From assembly GCA_016788115.1 (NCBI GenBank), contig JAEURR010000003.1, positions 62,001 to 126,000 of the forward strand: DNA of 64,000 bases, given 5' to 3'. The position numbers were made by a program, and so were the translations under genes. This document shows, one piece after another, positions 1 to 9,246 of this stretch (position 1 is the stretch's first letter; every line of letters starts with the position of its first letter). The notes beneath the pieces were generated by a model, which made no database searches, was not told the DNA's origin, and worked only from the letters and a program-made list of their open reading frames with translations. This DNA is from Chthonomonas sp. (GTDB lineage: Bacteria > Armatimonadota > Fimbriimonadia > Fimbriimonadales > Fimbriimonadaceae).

Positions 1-2
1 GT

Positions 3-632
3 GCCAAGACTGCGGGGATTCTCCAGTTCATTTCGCAAGCGCTCTTACAGCGAGGCGTGGGCGAGGACCTACCAGGCATCCCGTTCTCTCGCGCCCGGTT
101 CTTGCGGCACTGCGCGTTTGTCGGCAGCTTTTGCCGCACGTATGCGACGATACGCCCACTCCCTGGCGTCTCTCCCGATACCGCCTACATGTTCGGGGCC
201 GCCCACGATATCGGAACGATTGAGCTTGCCAAGCTCGCTCCGGAAGTGTTCACCTCCGTCTCCAGTTTCGCCCGCCAATGCGGTACGTCGTTCGATGTCG
301 CGTTTTCTTGTTCCTTCCCCGAGTCCATCCACTCCCTCGGGGCCATTTTCGCAACTAACTGGCGTCTGCAACGCGAGTTCTCTGGGATGCTCGCCCGGTT
401 CGATCAGGACACTCTGGAACCCGACGATGATCTGCTGGCGGTCGTGCTGATTGCCGACTGGCTATCCAGCCAAAACAACGCCACCTGGGAGCAGTGGCCC
501 GCCATGTCGGTCCTGCCTCTCGCCATCGCCGAGCGATACACCGCCGAGCGCGAATTCTACGACGACGTCGCGCAGCAGACCCTGGAGTACTTGCAATCCC
601 GGTTCGCGGGAGTCGCCCGCCCGGCAGCCTAG
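3..632 (+). CDS. HDOD domain protein, 5'-truncated by the window edge
   Basis: The frame is open from base 3 to a TAG at 630-632, so this is the C-terminal 209 residues of a longer gene; the first internal ATG (57) is not the start. The stretch running from a helix with AKTAGILQFISQALL to AAHDIGTIEL matches an HDOD domain (a relative of HD phosphohydrolases found in signalling proteins), with HDIG preserved. HDOD domains usually lack catalysis and act as signalling scaffolds. The upstream effector part, if any, is outside the window. The stop overlaps by 4 bases the stop of the convergent aminotransferase gene. Confidence 0.75.
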   Translation, partial: AKTAGILQFISQALLQRGVGEDLPGIPFSRARFLRHCAFVGSFCRTYATIRPLPGVSPDTAYMFGAAHDIGTIELAKLAPEVFTSVSSFARQCGTSFDVAFSCSFPESIHSLGAIFATNWRLQREFSGMLARFDQDTLEPDDDLLAVVLIADWLSSQNNATWEQWPAMSVLPLAIAERYTAEREFYDDVAQQTLEYLQSRFAGVARPAA

Positions 633-1885
633 ACCAACGAAGCGAGGAGATCGGCCGTCTCCGCCAGCGCTTCACCAAAAATACGCACGGCAAAGTCGAC
701 TTGCTCAGCCGTGATGATGAGTGGCGGCTCAAAGCGAATCACACGCGCATTGTTCAGCGTGTAAGCGGCGATCAGCCCGCGCTTCGTCATCTGCGCAACC
801 GTCAGTTCGCCAACTTCGTCCTGAGTGAACTCGACCCCGATCATCAAGCTCTCGCCACGAACCTCGTGAATCAGTTCCGAGTAGCGGGCTTGAACTTCTT
901 TCAGGCCGGACATCAGTTGGGCCCCGCGCTCGCGGCTGCGCTCAACCAATCCTTCCCGCTCGATCACATCCAAGGTTGCCAGGGCAGCGCGGCAAGCGAG
1001 CGGATTGCCGCCAAAGGTACTCGTGTGCATGAGCGGATTCTTTCCGTAGACCGCATCCCATACTGCCTTGGTCCCGAGCGTCGCGCCGATGGGCATGACC
1101 CCACCGCCAAGCGCTTTGGCCAGACACATCAGGTCCGGAGCGACCCTCTCCTTCTCGCAGCCGAACATGTAGCCGCATCGACCGAGTCCCGTTTGCACTT
1201 CGTCTGCGATCATCAGCGCGCCGTGACGGTCGCACGCCTCCCGGATCTTCGTCAAATACCCTTGGGGCGCAACGTGGATGCCGCCCTCGCCCTGGATGGT
1301 CTCAATGATCACCGCCGCGGTTTCGTCATCGACCGCCTGCTCCATCTCCGCGGCATCGCCATACTCCACGAACACTGGGCCCGGCATGAGCGGTCGGAAC
1401 ATATCTTGGTACTTGGATCGGCCTGTGGTTGCCAGCGCGCCTAGCGTCTTGCCGTGGTACCCGCCGTGGGTCGAGACGATCTTGCTGCGTCCGGTCGCGC
1501 CCTTCGCGAACTTCAGAGCGGCCTCAACCGCCTCCGTACCGCTATTACTAAAAAACGTGAACTGCAGATTTCCTGGCGAGATCCGTGCCAGCCGCTCGGC
1601 AAGCTCGGTCGCCACTGCGCCGAAGAACACCTTGCTGCTCAGCGGCATGGTGTCCAGTTGGTCTTTCACCGCGGCAACCACGTGCGGGTGCCGGTGGCCC
1701 ACCGAGAACACGCCGTAGCCACCGAGACAGTCCAGATACTCGCGCCCTTCGTGGTCCCAGATGGTGCACCCTTCCGCCCGCATCTCGACCCCGAATCCGG
1801 CGAAGTTCATGAGCTTGCCCAAATAGGGATTTACGTACTCGGCGAACTGGTCCGCGACGTGCGCGTGAAAGCGATCGGCATCCAT
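629..1885 (-). CDS. Class-III PLP-dependent aminotransferase (putrescine/acetylornithine aminotransferase-like)
   Basis: 418 residues, fold type I PLP enzyme. Visible family signatures are FSNSGTEAVEAALK (phosphate-binding region), HGGYHGKT, the IADEVQTGLGR metal-free Asp region and LAKALGGGVMPIGA, whose Lys should form the Schiff base with PLP. Overall order and length fit the ornithine/putrescine/acetylornithine group; the run IIETIQGEGGI is typical. Exact substrate cannot be fixed from sequence; putrescine or ornithine is the best guess. The frame is open to 1984, but the ATG at 1885 (MDADRFHAH) is preferred because a longer form would run into the neighbouring hydrolase gene. Confidence 0.85.
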   Translation of the reverse strand: MDADRFHAHVADQFAEYVNPYLGKLMNFAGFGVEMRAEGCTIWDHEGREYLDCLGGYGVFSVGHRHPHVVAAVKDQLDTMPLSSKVFFGAVATELAERLARISPGNLQFTFFSNSGTEAVEAALKFAKGATGRSKIVSTHGGYHGKTLGALATTGRSKYQDMFRPLMPGPVFVEYGDAAEMEQAVDDETAAVIIETIQGEGGIHVAPQGYLTKIREACDRHGALMIADEVQTGLGRCGYMFGCEKERVAPDLMCLAKALGGGVMPIGATLGTKAVWDAVYGKNPLMHTSTFGGNPLACRAALATLDVIEREGLVERSRERGAQLMSGLKEVQARYSELIHEVRGESLMIGVEFTQDEVGELTVAQMTKRGLIAAYTLNNARVIRFEPPLIITAEQVDFAVRIFGEALAETADLLASLV

Positions 1886-1931
1886 GCGATTGAGGATACC
1901 AACCCGGGGGCCGGAGGACCGGGACGTACGG

Positions 1932-2687
1932 TTACTTCTCGGAGAGCAGTTTGAGTAATTCCGTCCACGAGCGCCTGTCCGCATCGGCGTTGTAGCCGAC
2001 TCCAGCGACGCCCAAACTGTCCGACCCCTTCACCGAAAACGCGTGCTTAGCACCAGGGTACGACACGAACTTCAGGTTCGCCTTCAGCGAGAGCATCTCC
2101 GCGGTGAACGCCTTCACCTGATCCTCCGGCACCAACGTATCGGCCTGACCGTGGAACACAAAGACGGTGGCTTTGATCGGATCGACCCCTTTGGAAAGCG
2201 GTGCTAGCCCGCCATGGAATGACACCACGTTCTTGACCGTCATCCCCGCGCGAGCCATCTCCAGTACCGCCGTTCCGCCGAAGCAGTAGCCGATCGCGGT
2301 GATCTGTTTGCTATCCACACCCTTCACGCCTTGGATGGCCCTCAGCCCGGCGGCCAACCGGCGGTGCAACAGGTTCGGATCGCGGTAATACTTCCCTGCC
2401 TCGGTCGAGCACTCGGCGACCGTCTTGGGCCGAATTCCCGTGCCATAGACGTCGATCGCCAGCGCAACGTAGCCCTTTGCGGCAAGCAGGTCCGCGCGCA
2501 TTTTTTCATAAGCGTCGAGACCGTTCCAGTCGTGGACGATCAGCACCGCCCCCTTGCTCTTGGTGTTCATCTTGGGTGTCGCCAGGTACCCCGTCATGGA
2601 CGACGTTCCGTCCATGTAGGAAAAGTCGGCTGCGACCGCACTTACGGTAGTTGCGCCCATGGCGAGCAGAAGGAGACTGATTCTCAT
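1932..2687 (-). CDS. Exported dienelactone hydrolase family protein
   Basis: 251 residues, alpha/beta hydrolase of the dienelactone hydrolase family. MRISLLLLAMGATTVSAVAA is a typical signal peptide, so the enzyme is probably periplasmic. Nucleophile motif GYCFGG (Cys), acid in HGQADTLVP and His in GAKHAFS give the Cys-Asp-His triad. The frame continues to 3086 but that part lies over the divergent DUF488 gene; the ATG at 2687 with a signal peptide is the natural start. Only 27 bases separate it from the divergent start at 2715, so both promoters overlap the opposite gene's 5' end. Substrate unknown. Confidence 0.85.
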   Translation of the reverse strand: MRISLLLLAMGATTVSAVAADFSYMDGTSSMTGYLATPKMNTKSKGAVLIVHDWNGLDAYEKMRADLLAAKGYVALAIDVYGTGIRPKTVAECSTEAGKYYRDPNLLHRRLAAGLRAIQGVKGVDSKQITAIGYCFGGTAVLEMARAGMTVKNVVSFHGGLAPLSKGVDPIKATVFVFHGQADTLVPEDQVKAFTAEMLSLKANLKFVSYPGAKHAFSVKGSDSLGVAGVGYNADADRRSWTELLKLLSEK

Positions 2688-2714
2688 GCGTGCATTCTGG
2701 CCCAAAATGCGACT

Positions 2715-3218
2715 ATGGAGACGGTGTGGACCATAGGTTACGGAGCCGATCACTGGGCAGAATTTCTTGGTCGGCTTGAACCGTGGCGATTCACCCACCT
2801 GGTCGATGTGCGCACAAATCCTTATTCGCGCTACCAAGAGGATTTTCGCGGCGAGGACTTCGCGCACAAGGTACAAGCGGCAGGAATGAAGTACGTCTTC
2901 ATGGGGGACCGGATCGGTGGTAAGCCGACTTGGCCCGAAGTCCACACCGAAGGAGTGCTTGATCGGGACAAACTCGCAAAGGACGCTCGGTTTATTCAAG
3001 GAATCGAAGCGGTGATGAAGGCCGCCGAGTCGACCGACCGCCGCATGTGCTTGATGTGCGGCTGCGCTCAGCCGCACGAGTGCCACCGTGGACGCATTTT
3101 GGGCGAATCGCTCCGACTCCGCGGACTAGAGTTGGTCCACATCCTCCCCGACGGATCCACTGCGCCCCAATCCGAGACCCGCCTATGGGCTGGGCTCGAC
3201 CAGGGATCGCTCTTCTAA
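2715..3218 (+). CDS. DUF488 family protein
   Basis: 167 residues. METVWTIGYG, the HLVDVRTNPYSR motif and the Cys-rich MCLMCGCAQPHECHR segment are hallmarks of DUF488, a small family of unknown reaction. The conserved DVR...P.S and CxxxxxxCHR residues suggest a catalytic or metal/thiol site. The start is the first ATG in frame with the family N-terminus; a longer open frame upstream covers the divergent hydrolase and is rejected. Its stop overlaps by 4 bases the stop of the convergent ORF at 3215-3538. Confidence 0.85.
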   Translation: METVWTIGYGADHWAEFLGRLEPWRFTHLVDVRTNPYSRYQEDFRGEDFAHKVQAAGMKYVFMGDRIGGKPTWPEVHTEGVLDRDKLAKDARFIQGIEAVMKAAESTDRRMCLMCGCAQPHECHRGRILGESLRLRGLELVHILPDGSTAPQSETRLWAGLDQGSLF

Positions 3219-3538
3219 CCCTGAAACTCGATCACCGTGAGCGCATCGGTGATGCCGACCGCATTGGGCAGGCACGCATAGACGTCCACCGCGCTCCCAA
3301 ACGGCAAGAACACCTTCCCAAGTTGGGGCAAGACGTAGTCGGCATCAACGACCTGCCGAGCAGGCTGCGCCCCACCCTCCGGAACGAAGAACAACAAGAT
3401 CTCACTGTCGGCCGATTGACTGGAGACGTAGATCGCCGTTCGAGCACGGTCGGTGCCCAGCCGCACTAGCGATTCCGAACTGACGGTGACGGTCTGACGC
3501 GACGAGACGGATTGGAGAACTCTTGGAGAAGGAAACAT
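3215..3538 (-). CDS. Hypothetical protein
   Basis: 107 residues from ATG 3538 (a GTG at 3604 would give 129). No family recognised. The sequence alternates beta-type stretches (RTAIYVSSQ, ILLFFVPEGG, KVFLPFGSAVDVYACL) and reads like a small beta-rich domain, not random translation. No signal peptide or membrane helix is evident. It ends in a 4-base overlap with the stop of the DUF488 gene on the other strand. A weak GGAAG sits just upstream of the start. Confidence 0.45.
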   Translation of the reverse strand: MFPSPRVLQSVSSRQTVTVSSESLVRLGTDRARTAIYVSSQSADSEILLFFVPEGGAQPARQVVDADYVLPQLGKVFLPFGSAVDVYACLPNAVGITDALTVIEFQG

Positions 3539-3695
3539 GGAGCTTCCGGCGAACAAGCCCCCCGCCGTCAACCGCGATGCCTTGGCACACCGAAGTAGAT
3601 GCACTTTGAACCACGATCTTAGACAAGCAAGTTATCGACTGCAGTTTCTGCGCGGGCAGGTTCGATAAGCCGTTCGTGTGCTCGTCAATCGTGAT

Positions 3696-3917
3696 TCACT
3701 TTTTGATCGCGGGTTCCCCTTCGAGCACGGTGTGGATGCTGCCTCCGATCCCGTTCGACTCGGCGACCAGCCCGCTCGCCGCCGTCTGCCATTCCGCTTC
3801 AGTCCATCCGGAATGGGAACTCCATCCGTTCGCGATCTCGCGACTGTCAAGCTCGGGCAGCCTTTTCTCAACCACACGAGTAGCCAACGGCGGGGTCCGT
3901 ACAAGGGGTAGCGCCAT
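3696..3917 (-). CDS. Possible small protein, unrecognised
   Basis: 73 residues from an ATG at 3917; no clear Shine-Dalgarno. The middle (DSREIANGWSSHSGWTEAEW) looks protein-like, with a Trp-rich helical segment, but there is no known family and a competing frame (3632-3904) is also open. It lies just downstream of tRNA-Arg on the same strand. The 3539-3993 interval otherwise holds nothing I can name. Confidence 0.25.
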   Translation of the reverse strand: MALPLVRTPPLATRVVEKRLPELDSREIANGWSSHSGWTEAEWQTAASGLVAESNGIGGSIHTVLEGEPAIKK

Positions 3918-3993
3918 CTTGCGCGAAGTCAAACGGGATGCCGAACCCGGTTCGCTCGGTTCCAACTCTGACCCACTTTGCACCCAAACAGTT

Positions 3994-4069
3994 TGGCGCC
4001 CCCGATTGGATTCGAACCAACGGCCCACCGCTTAGAAGGCGGTTGCTCTATCCCCTGAGCTACGGGGGC
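3994..4069 (-). tRNA. tRNA-Arg (anticodon UCU)
   Basis: 76 nt on the minus strand. Acceptor stem GCCCCCG pairs with CGGGGGC, discriminator G, CCA encoded (plus-strand tgg at 3994-3996). D arm GCTC...GAGC, anticodon stem ACCGC/GCGGT with loop CTTCTAA giving anticodon TCT, and T arm GTTGG-TTCGAAT-CCAAT are all intact. It reads AGA codons. No integrase or attachment-site duplication is visible beside it. Confidence 0.95.
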
Positions 4070-4230
4070 GTCTCCGCGATTAAAGGTACCTAAGTGGCAG
4101 GACTAAGTTCCTTTCTATCAGATCCGGGAACTCAAAGCGCCGGTTCCTCTGGTAGCCTTACCGGAACTACACCGGCAAGGGGCCGGTGCCTTTGGCGTGG
4201 CTGGAATCACGCCGAGCTTGAGGAGGAACT

Positions 4231-7200
4231 TTGACACTTGCACTCATTGCGGCTACGTCCGCGCTGACCTTGGGCCAAGCTGGCGGGTCAGAAATTCGGC
4301 TTCTTCGTCAACCAACCGTCCACGGCGACACAGTGGTGTTCACCTACGGCGGCGACCTATGGAAATGCGGCCTCGACGGCGGTATGGCTGTCCGTCTCAC
4401 GACCTACCCAAATGCAGAATCGATGCCTCGTATATCGCCTGATGGCAAGCAGATCGCTTTCCTTGGCAGCTACGATGGTCCGCTAGCGCTCTATACGATG
4501 TCAATTGATGGCGGCCAACCCAAGCGATTGACCTACGGCCCCGCGCCAGCAGCAATCGTTGGTTGGACAGCCGATGGCAAAATCGGCTACGCCAGCACCG
4601 ACCAGATGAACTTCGCGCCGATCCTGTTCATGGTAGACAGTAAGGGCGGTCAACCGGTCAAGACCTCGCTCGAAGAGATTTCGGTCGGTTCGTTCAGCCC
4701 GGACGGCAAGTCAGTTGCGTTCAACCGCAACAACTCGTTCACGTTCAACTGGCGACGCTACCGCGGCGGCACCCAGGGCCGGATCGGGATCTTCAACTTC
4801 GAGACGAAGGACTACAGCGAGCTCCCCACCGGGCGTGAGCAGAACTACTTCCCCATGTGGGTGGGCGACAACATCTACTATGTCAGCGACAAGGTCGAAG
4901 GAACTCATAACCTCTTTCAGTACAATTTGAAGAGCAAGAAGGCTGACCAGCTGACGAAGTTTGCCGACGCGGATATTCGCATTCCCTCGACGGACGGAAA
5001 GACGATCGTTTTCGAGCGGGACGGCATCCTCTATCGATACGACATCGCCTCCAAGGCAGTCAAGGCCATCCTGCCGCGAGTCGAGACTGACAGCATCCTC
5101 ATCAGATCGAGCCTGCGCAAGCTCGGCAACAACGTCAGCAACATGGCGCTCTCGCCCAGTGGCAAGCGGCTGGTTGTCGAAGCTCGCGGTGAGCTCTTCA
5201 GCGTTCCCGCTCGCACCGGCGAAACACGGAACATGACGAATTCGCCGACCGACCGTGAGCGACTGCCGATGTGGTCGCCCGACGGACAGTCGGTCGCGTA
5301 CATCAGCGACGCCACCGGTGAGTACGAGATCTACACGATGCCTCAGCGCGGCGGCAAAGCCGAGCAGCTGACTTCTGGCGGTCGATTCAACGTCCAGTCC
5401 ATGCGCTACTCGCCGGACAGCAAGAAGATCAGCTTCAGCAGCAAGAAGAATGAGCTTTGGGTGCTGGACGTCGCCACCAAGCGGGCAACCAAGGTGTTTT
5501 CGGACCTCTATGGCAACGCCACGACCTACGATTGGGCGCCCGACGGCAGCTGGATCGCCTATGTGAACATTGGTGAGAACCTACAGGGCTCCATCTATCT
5601 TTACAACGTGCGTACTGGCAAGGCCACTCAGGTCACCGAAGGCTACTATAGCGATGGCAGCGTTTCGTTCGATATGAACGGGAAGTACCTCTACTTCACG
5701 TCGGCACGAACGTTCAACCCCACGCCTGGCGCGTTTGAGTTCGCTTTGAACTTCACCAACGCTTCACGTGTTTATGCCATGACGCTCACATCGGACCTCG
5801 GTAACCCGTTGGCTCGCGAGAGCGACGAGGAACCAGAGACCAAGCCAAAGGCCAAGTCCGAAGGTGGAGCTTCCATGTCGTTCTCGATGACGGCAGGCGA
5901 GGAGGAGGCAACATTCCAAACCGCGCCTCCGGCTACCCCGGCAACCCCGGCACCTGCCGCTCCGGCCGACGAGAAGAAGTCTGAGGAGAAACCGAAGGAA
6001 CTCAAGATTGATCTTGAGGGTCTGTCCGATCGAGTGTTCGCACTCCCGTGGCCCGCGGGCAACTACGTTGCTGTCGTAGGTTTGAACAACGGCGTCGCAA
6101 CCTTCAACAATGGCCAAATGCTGATGTTCGACTTCAACTCGCGACAGCCAGCAACGGTCCTCGAAGGATTCACCGACCTCAGCCTCAACCAGAATCGAAC
6201 CCAGATTGCCTACGCCCTGGGGCCCCAGATCTTCCTCGGCCGAGTGGCCGCGGGCAATCAGCCCGGTCAGGGTCGGGTCAATACCGACGCGGTCGAAGCC
6301 ATGATCGATCCGCGCACCGAGTGGCGACAGATCTTCAACGACTCTTGGCGGCACTACCGCGACACGTATTACGATCCCAACATGGTTGGCGTGGACTGGA
6401 ACGCCAAGCGTAAGCAGTACGAAGCCTACTTGCCGTACGTCTCCAACCGTGCGGACCTAAACTACGTGCTCGGCATGATGATTGGCGAGCTCGCCACCGG
6501 CCACAGCTACGTGGGTGGCGGCGACAGTGGCACGTTGACCCGACCTCAGATCCCATACGGGCTTCTTGGCGCAGACTTCGAAACTGTTGACGGCAAGATC
6601 AAGATCGCGAAGATCTATCGAGGCGACTCGTATGATTCCGGCATGCGCGGCCCGCTCACTGAGCCAGGTCTGAACGTGAAGGCAGGCGACTTCTTGCTTG
6701 AGATTGATGGCCAGGCGGTCAACGGAAACATGGGTCCTCATGAGCTGCTGCAAGGCAAGGCCGGTCGAACCGTAGTCCTGACCGTGAACAGCAAGCCGTC
6801 CATGGATGGCTCGCGCAAGATCACGGTGCGTACGGTGGCCAATGACGGTGAACTCCGCTACCAAGACTGGGTGGAAGCGAACCGCAAGCTGGTCGACAAG
6901 CTCAGCGGCGGACGAATCGGCTACCTGCACGTCCCGAACACGTCACAGGAGGGCATGATCGGGTTCATCAAGGGCTACTATTCCCAGTCGGACAAGGAAG
7001 CGATCCTCATCGACGAGCGGTACAACGGCGGAGGCATGATCCCCACGTACTTCTTCGAGAAGATCATGCGTTCCTACCAGGCGTTCGGTCGTCAGCGCAA
7101 TAGCGGTGACGTCGGATTCCCGGTCCAGACTCTGGATGGTCCCTACGCCATGCTCATCAACGAGTACGCGGGCTCGGGCGGCGACATGTTCCCATGGCTC

Positions 7201-7527
7201 TTCAAGCGCAACAAGATCGGTCCGCTGATCGGCACGCGCACTTGGGGTGGCTTGGTCGGTATCACCTCTCCGGCACCGCTGGTGGATGGCGGCTTCATCT
7301 ACGCGCCGGAGTTTGGTATCTACGACCAGACCACCGGTAAGTGGATCGCCGAAAACACCGGTGTCGATCCCGACATCAAGGTGGACCTGACTCCTCGCGA
7401 CCGCGCGCTGGGTCAGGATCCGCAGATCGCCAAGGGCGTGGAGTACCTGCTCAAGGAGATCGCCAAGCGCGGAAAGCCAGTGCGCAAGCGCCCTGACTTC
7501 CCCAACACGACCAAGGTCTCGAACTAA
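4231..7527 (+). CDS. Tricorn protease homologue (S41 family), exported
   Basis: 1098 residues. TTG start preceded by AGGAGG at 4221-4226; the N-terminus (TLALIAATSALTLG) looks like a signal peptide. Residues about 25-530 form WD40/PD40-type propeller repeats (SPDGKQIAF, SPDGKSVAF, SPDSKKISF). A Pro/Ala/Glu-rich linker (about 545-595) follows, then the C1, PDZ (about 770-870) and S41 C2 domains. Predicted catalytic residues are His758 (ATGHSYVGG), Ser982 (AGSGGD) and Glu1027 (APEFGIY), close to His746, Ser965 and Glu1023 of the archaeal enzyme. It should degrade oligopeptides. Monocistronic, with a strong terminator at 7547. Confidence 0.92.
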   Translation: MTLALIAATSALTLGQAGGSEIRLLRQPTVHGDTVVFTYGGDLWKCGLDGGMAVRLTTYPNAESMPRISPDGKQIAFLGSYDGPLALYTMSIDGGQPKRLTYGPAPAAIVGWTADGKIGYASTDQMNFAPILFMVDSKGGQPVKTSLEEISVGSFSPDGKSVAFNRNNSFTFNWRRYRGGTQGRIGIFNFETKDYSELPTGREQNYFPMWVGDNIYYVSDKVEGTHNLFQYNLKSKKADQLTKFADADIRIPSTDGKTIVFERDGILYRYDIASKAVKAILPRVETDSILIRSSLRKLGNNVSNMALSPSGKRLVVEARGELFSVPARTGETRNMTNSPTDRERLPMWSPDGQSVAYISDATGEYEIYTMPQRGGKAEQLTSGGRFNVQSMRYSPDSKKISFSSKKNELWVLDVATKRATKVFSDLYGNATTYDWAPDGSWIAYVNIGENLQGSIYLYNVRTGKATQVTEGYYSDGSVSFDMNGKYLYFTSARTFNPTPGAFEFALNFTNASRVYAMTLTSDLGNPLARESDEEPETKPKAKSEGGASMSFSMTAGEEEATFQTAPPATPATPAPAAPADEKKSEEKPKELKIDLEGLSDRVFALPWPAGNYVAVVGLNNGVATFNNGQMLMFDFNSRQPATVLEGFTDLSLNQNRTQIAYALGPQIFLGRVAAGNQPGQGRVNTDAVEAMIDPRTEWRQIFNDSWRHYRDTYYDPNMVGVDWNAKRKQYEAYLPYVSNRADLNYVLGMMIGELATGHSYVGGGDSGTLTRPQIPYGLLGADFETVDGKIKIAKIYRGDSYDSGMRGPLTEPGLNVKAGDFLLEIDGQAVNGNMGPHELLQGKAGRTVVLTVNSKPSMDGSRKITVRTVANDGELRYQDWVEANRKLVDKLSGGRIGYLHVPNTSQEGMIGFIKGYYSQSDKEAILIDERYNGGGMIPTYFFEKIMRSYQAFGRQRNSGDVGFPVQTLDGPYAMLINEYAGSGGDMFPWLFKRNKIGPLIGTRTWGGLVGITSPAPLVDGGFIYAPEFGIYDQTTGKWIAENTGVDPDIKVDLTPRDRALGQDPQIAKGVEYLLKEIAKRGKPVRKRPDFPNTTKVSN

Positions 7528-7546
7528 GCCGTTCGGAACCCGTCAA

Positions 7547-7577
7547 CCCCTGGTGCTTAGCCACCAGGGGCTTTTTT
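7547..7577 (+). terminator. Rho-independent terminator of the Tricorn gene
   Basis: CCCCTGGTG (7547-7555) pairs with CACCAGGGG (7562-7570) around a short loop, followed by C and six T. It sits 20 bases after the Tricorn stop codon. Confidence 0.85.
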
Positions 7578-7808
7578 ATGCGCAGTCTATGCGTGTGCCC
7601 CGGTAATTCCGCCGGTTTGTACCTGGTAATTGTTGCAGAACTGGGGTTGTGCACGCATAAATACTTAGGCGCAAACCCCGCATGTGTTGAAAGACCTCTG
7701 TGAAGCGAGCGTGTCAGGAGGACTGCCGCAGCCGAGCAATCGTCTGCATCGCTTCGCAAGGATGATCCCGGGAGACCGGGTCGCAGAATCACGGAGGAAT
7801 CAGCAACT
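7578..7808 (+). promoter_or_regulatory. Flagellin promoter and long leader
   Basis: 231 bases without a gene between the Tricorn terminator and the flagellin ATG. A TAAATA at about 7661 is a possible -10 element, but no clear -35 or sigma-28 box was found. The rest could be a structured leader: CCTCTG with CAGGAGG one base bulged (about 7694-7722), and CCCGG-GAGA-CCGGG shortly before the Shine-Dalgarno GGAGG (7793-7797). No known riboswitch class was recognised. Confidence 0.3.
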
Positions 7809-9236
7809 ATGTTTCGAATCAATACCAACGTCCAGGCCATGAACGCGCTTCGCAACCTTGCGAACACCAGCGCAAGCGCTAACAATACGATGACTCGGTT
7901 GTCTAGCGGTCTCCGAATCAACTCGGCTGCGGACGATCCTGCGGGACTCCAGATCTCTGAAGGACTCCGCGCACAGCTTGGGGGTATCGACCAGGCACTT
8001 CGCAATAACCAGGATGCCGTTAACTTCGCAAAGACTGCCGAAGGCGCCCTTGCTGAGGTGAACCAGCTCCTGAACGACGCTCGCGCTCTTGCCGTTGCAA
8101 ACTCGAACGACGCAACGCTCTCGACCAGCCAGAAGCAGGCAAACCAGAACCAGCTGAACTCGATTCTCAGCTCGATTGATCGAATTTCGACCAATACGCA
8201 GTACGGATCGAAGAAGTTGCTGAACGGTAGTGCAGGCATCACCGCCAACGTCGTCAACGCCGCTCGACTCCAGTCGGTGCAGATCGGCGGTACTTTTGGC
8301 TCGGCCCAGACTTCGGTCACCGCGAACGACACACTGAACGTGAACGTTGCAACAGCCGCAGTCAAGGCGACCGTCACAGGTGGTGCTGCAGTGGCCGCGA
8401 ACGCTGTGGGTGCAGACGGTAACTTGGCGATCAACGGCATTAACTTCAAGGTCAATGCCTCCATGACGAACCAGCAGTTGGTGGATGCGGTCAATTCCCG
8501 CTCGGAAGACACTGGAGTTCAGGTCGCCATCACCGGCGGTAACATGGTCTTCACTGCGACCAACTACGGAACGGGAAGTAACTCGATCCAGATCACGAAC
8601 GACACTGCCGGTCTCGGCTTTGCCGCCGTAGGCACTCGCACCCTCGGTTCGGGTACTGCAGGCGTCAATGCCGTCGCGACGTTCACATTGGCCACCGCCG
8701 GTACCACCACGGGTGCACTGACGGCAAGCACGGCGGACGGCAAGACGTTCAACGACGCTTCGGGCAACGTGTTCAAACTGACCGATGTTGGCGCGACCAC
8801 GACCGGTGCTCTCACGAGCATCGCCTCGATCGCCGCCGGTTCGGCTCAGTTCCAGATCGGTGCAAACCAGGGTCAGACCGCTTCGCTCTCGCTGGCAAAC
8901 ACGTCGGCGGCAACGCTCGGCGTCTCTGGCCTGGACATCACGACGGTCTCCGGTGCTTCGACGGCTCTGACCTCGATCGATAGCGCCATCACTTCGGTCG
9001 GTAGCAGCCGAGGTTCGATCGGTAACTTCGTTCGTAACGTGCTTGAGTCGAACACCCGTTCGCTCAGCATCGCGAAGGAAAACCTGTCGGCAGCTGACAG
9101 CGCTGTTCGAGACGCTGACGTGGCTGAGGAAATGACGAAGTTCACGAAGCTGCAGATCATGCAGCAGAGTGGTCTTTCGATGCTGGCACAGGCGAACTCG
9201 GCTTCCCAGTCGGTTCTCGCCTTGCTCCGCGGCTAA
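7809..9236 (+). CDS. fliC: Flagellin
   Basis: 475 residues, the filament subunit exported by the flagellar type III system. The N-terminal D0/D1 domain (FRINTNVQAMNALRNL, RLSSGLRINSAADDPAGL) and the C-terminal one (ending QANSASQSVLALLRG) are canonical. The variable centre (about 150-390) is Ala/Thr/Gly-rich; residues about 215-265 (NLAINGINFKV...NSIQI) resemble the flagellin hook IN motif. GGAGG is placed 11 bases before the ATG. No other filament or hook gene is adjacent; flgM lies 6 kb away. Transcription is probably strong and separate, as terminators lie on both sides. Confidence 0.95.
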   Translation: MFRINTNVQAMNALRNLANTSASANNTMTRLSSGLRINSAADDPAGLQISEGLRAQLGGIDQALRNNQDAVNFAKTAEGALAEVNQLLNDARALAVANSNDATLSTSQKQANQNQLNSILSSIDRISTNTQYGSKKLLNGSAGITANVVNAARLQSVQIGGTFGSAQTSVTANDTLNVNVATAAVKATVTGGAAVAANAVGADGNLAINGINFKVNASMTNQQLVDAVNSRSEDTGVQVAITGGNMVFTATNYGTGSNSIQITNDTAGLGFAAVGTRTLGSGTAGVNAVATFTLATAGTTTGALTASTADGKTFNDASGNVFKLTDVGATTTGALTSIASIAAGSAQFQIGANQGQTASLSLANTSAATLGVSGLDITTVSGASTALTSIDSAITSVGSSRGSIGNFVRNVLESNTRSLSIAKENLSAADSAVRDADVAEEMTKFTKLQIMQQSGLSMLAQANSASQSVLALLRG

Positions 9237-9246
9237 GTCTTTCGAC

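Noticed and set aside
3632-3904. 90-codon minus-strand frame
   Set aside because: Arg/Ser/Pro-rich translation overlapping a more protein-like frame (3696-3917).
3994-4069. tRNA-Arg as a mobile-element attachment site
   Set aside because: No integrase gene, no repeated tRNA end and no foreign-looking genes nearby.
7578-7808. c-di-GMP riboswitch in the flagellin leader
   Set aside because: Although CGCAAACCCC and GAAA occur, ACGCAAAGCC and GCCGGGNTGCC are absent, so no GEMM class could be supported.
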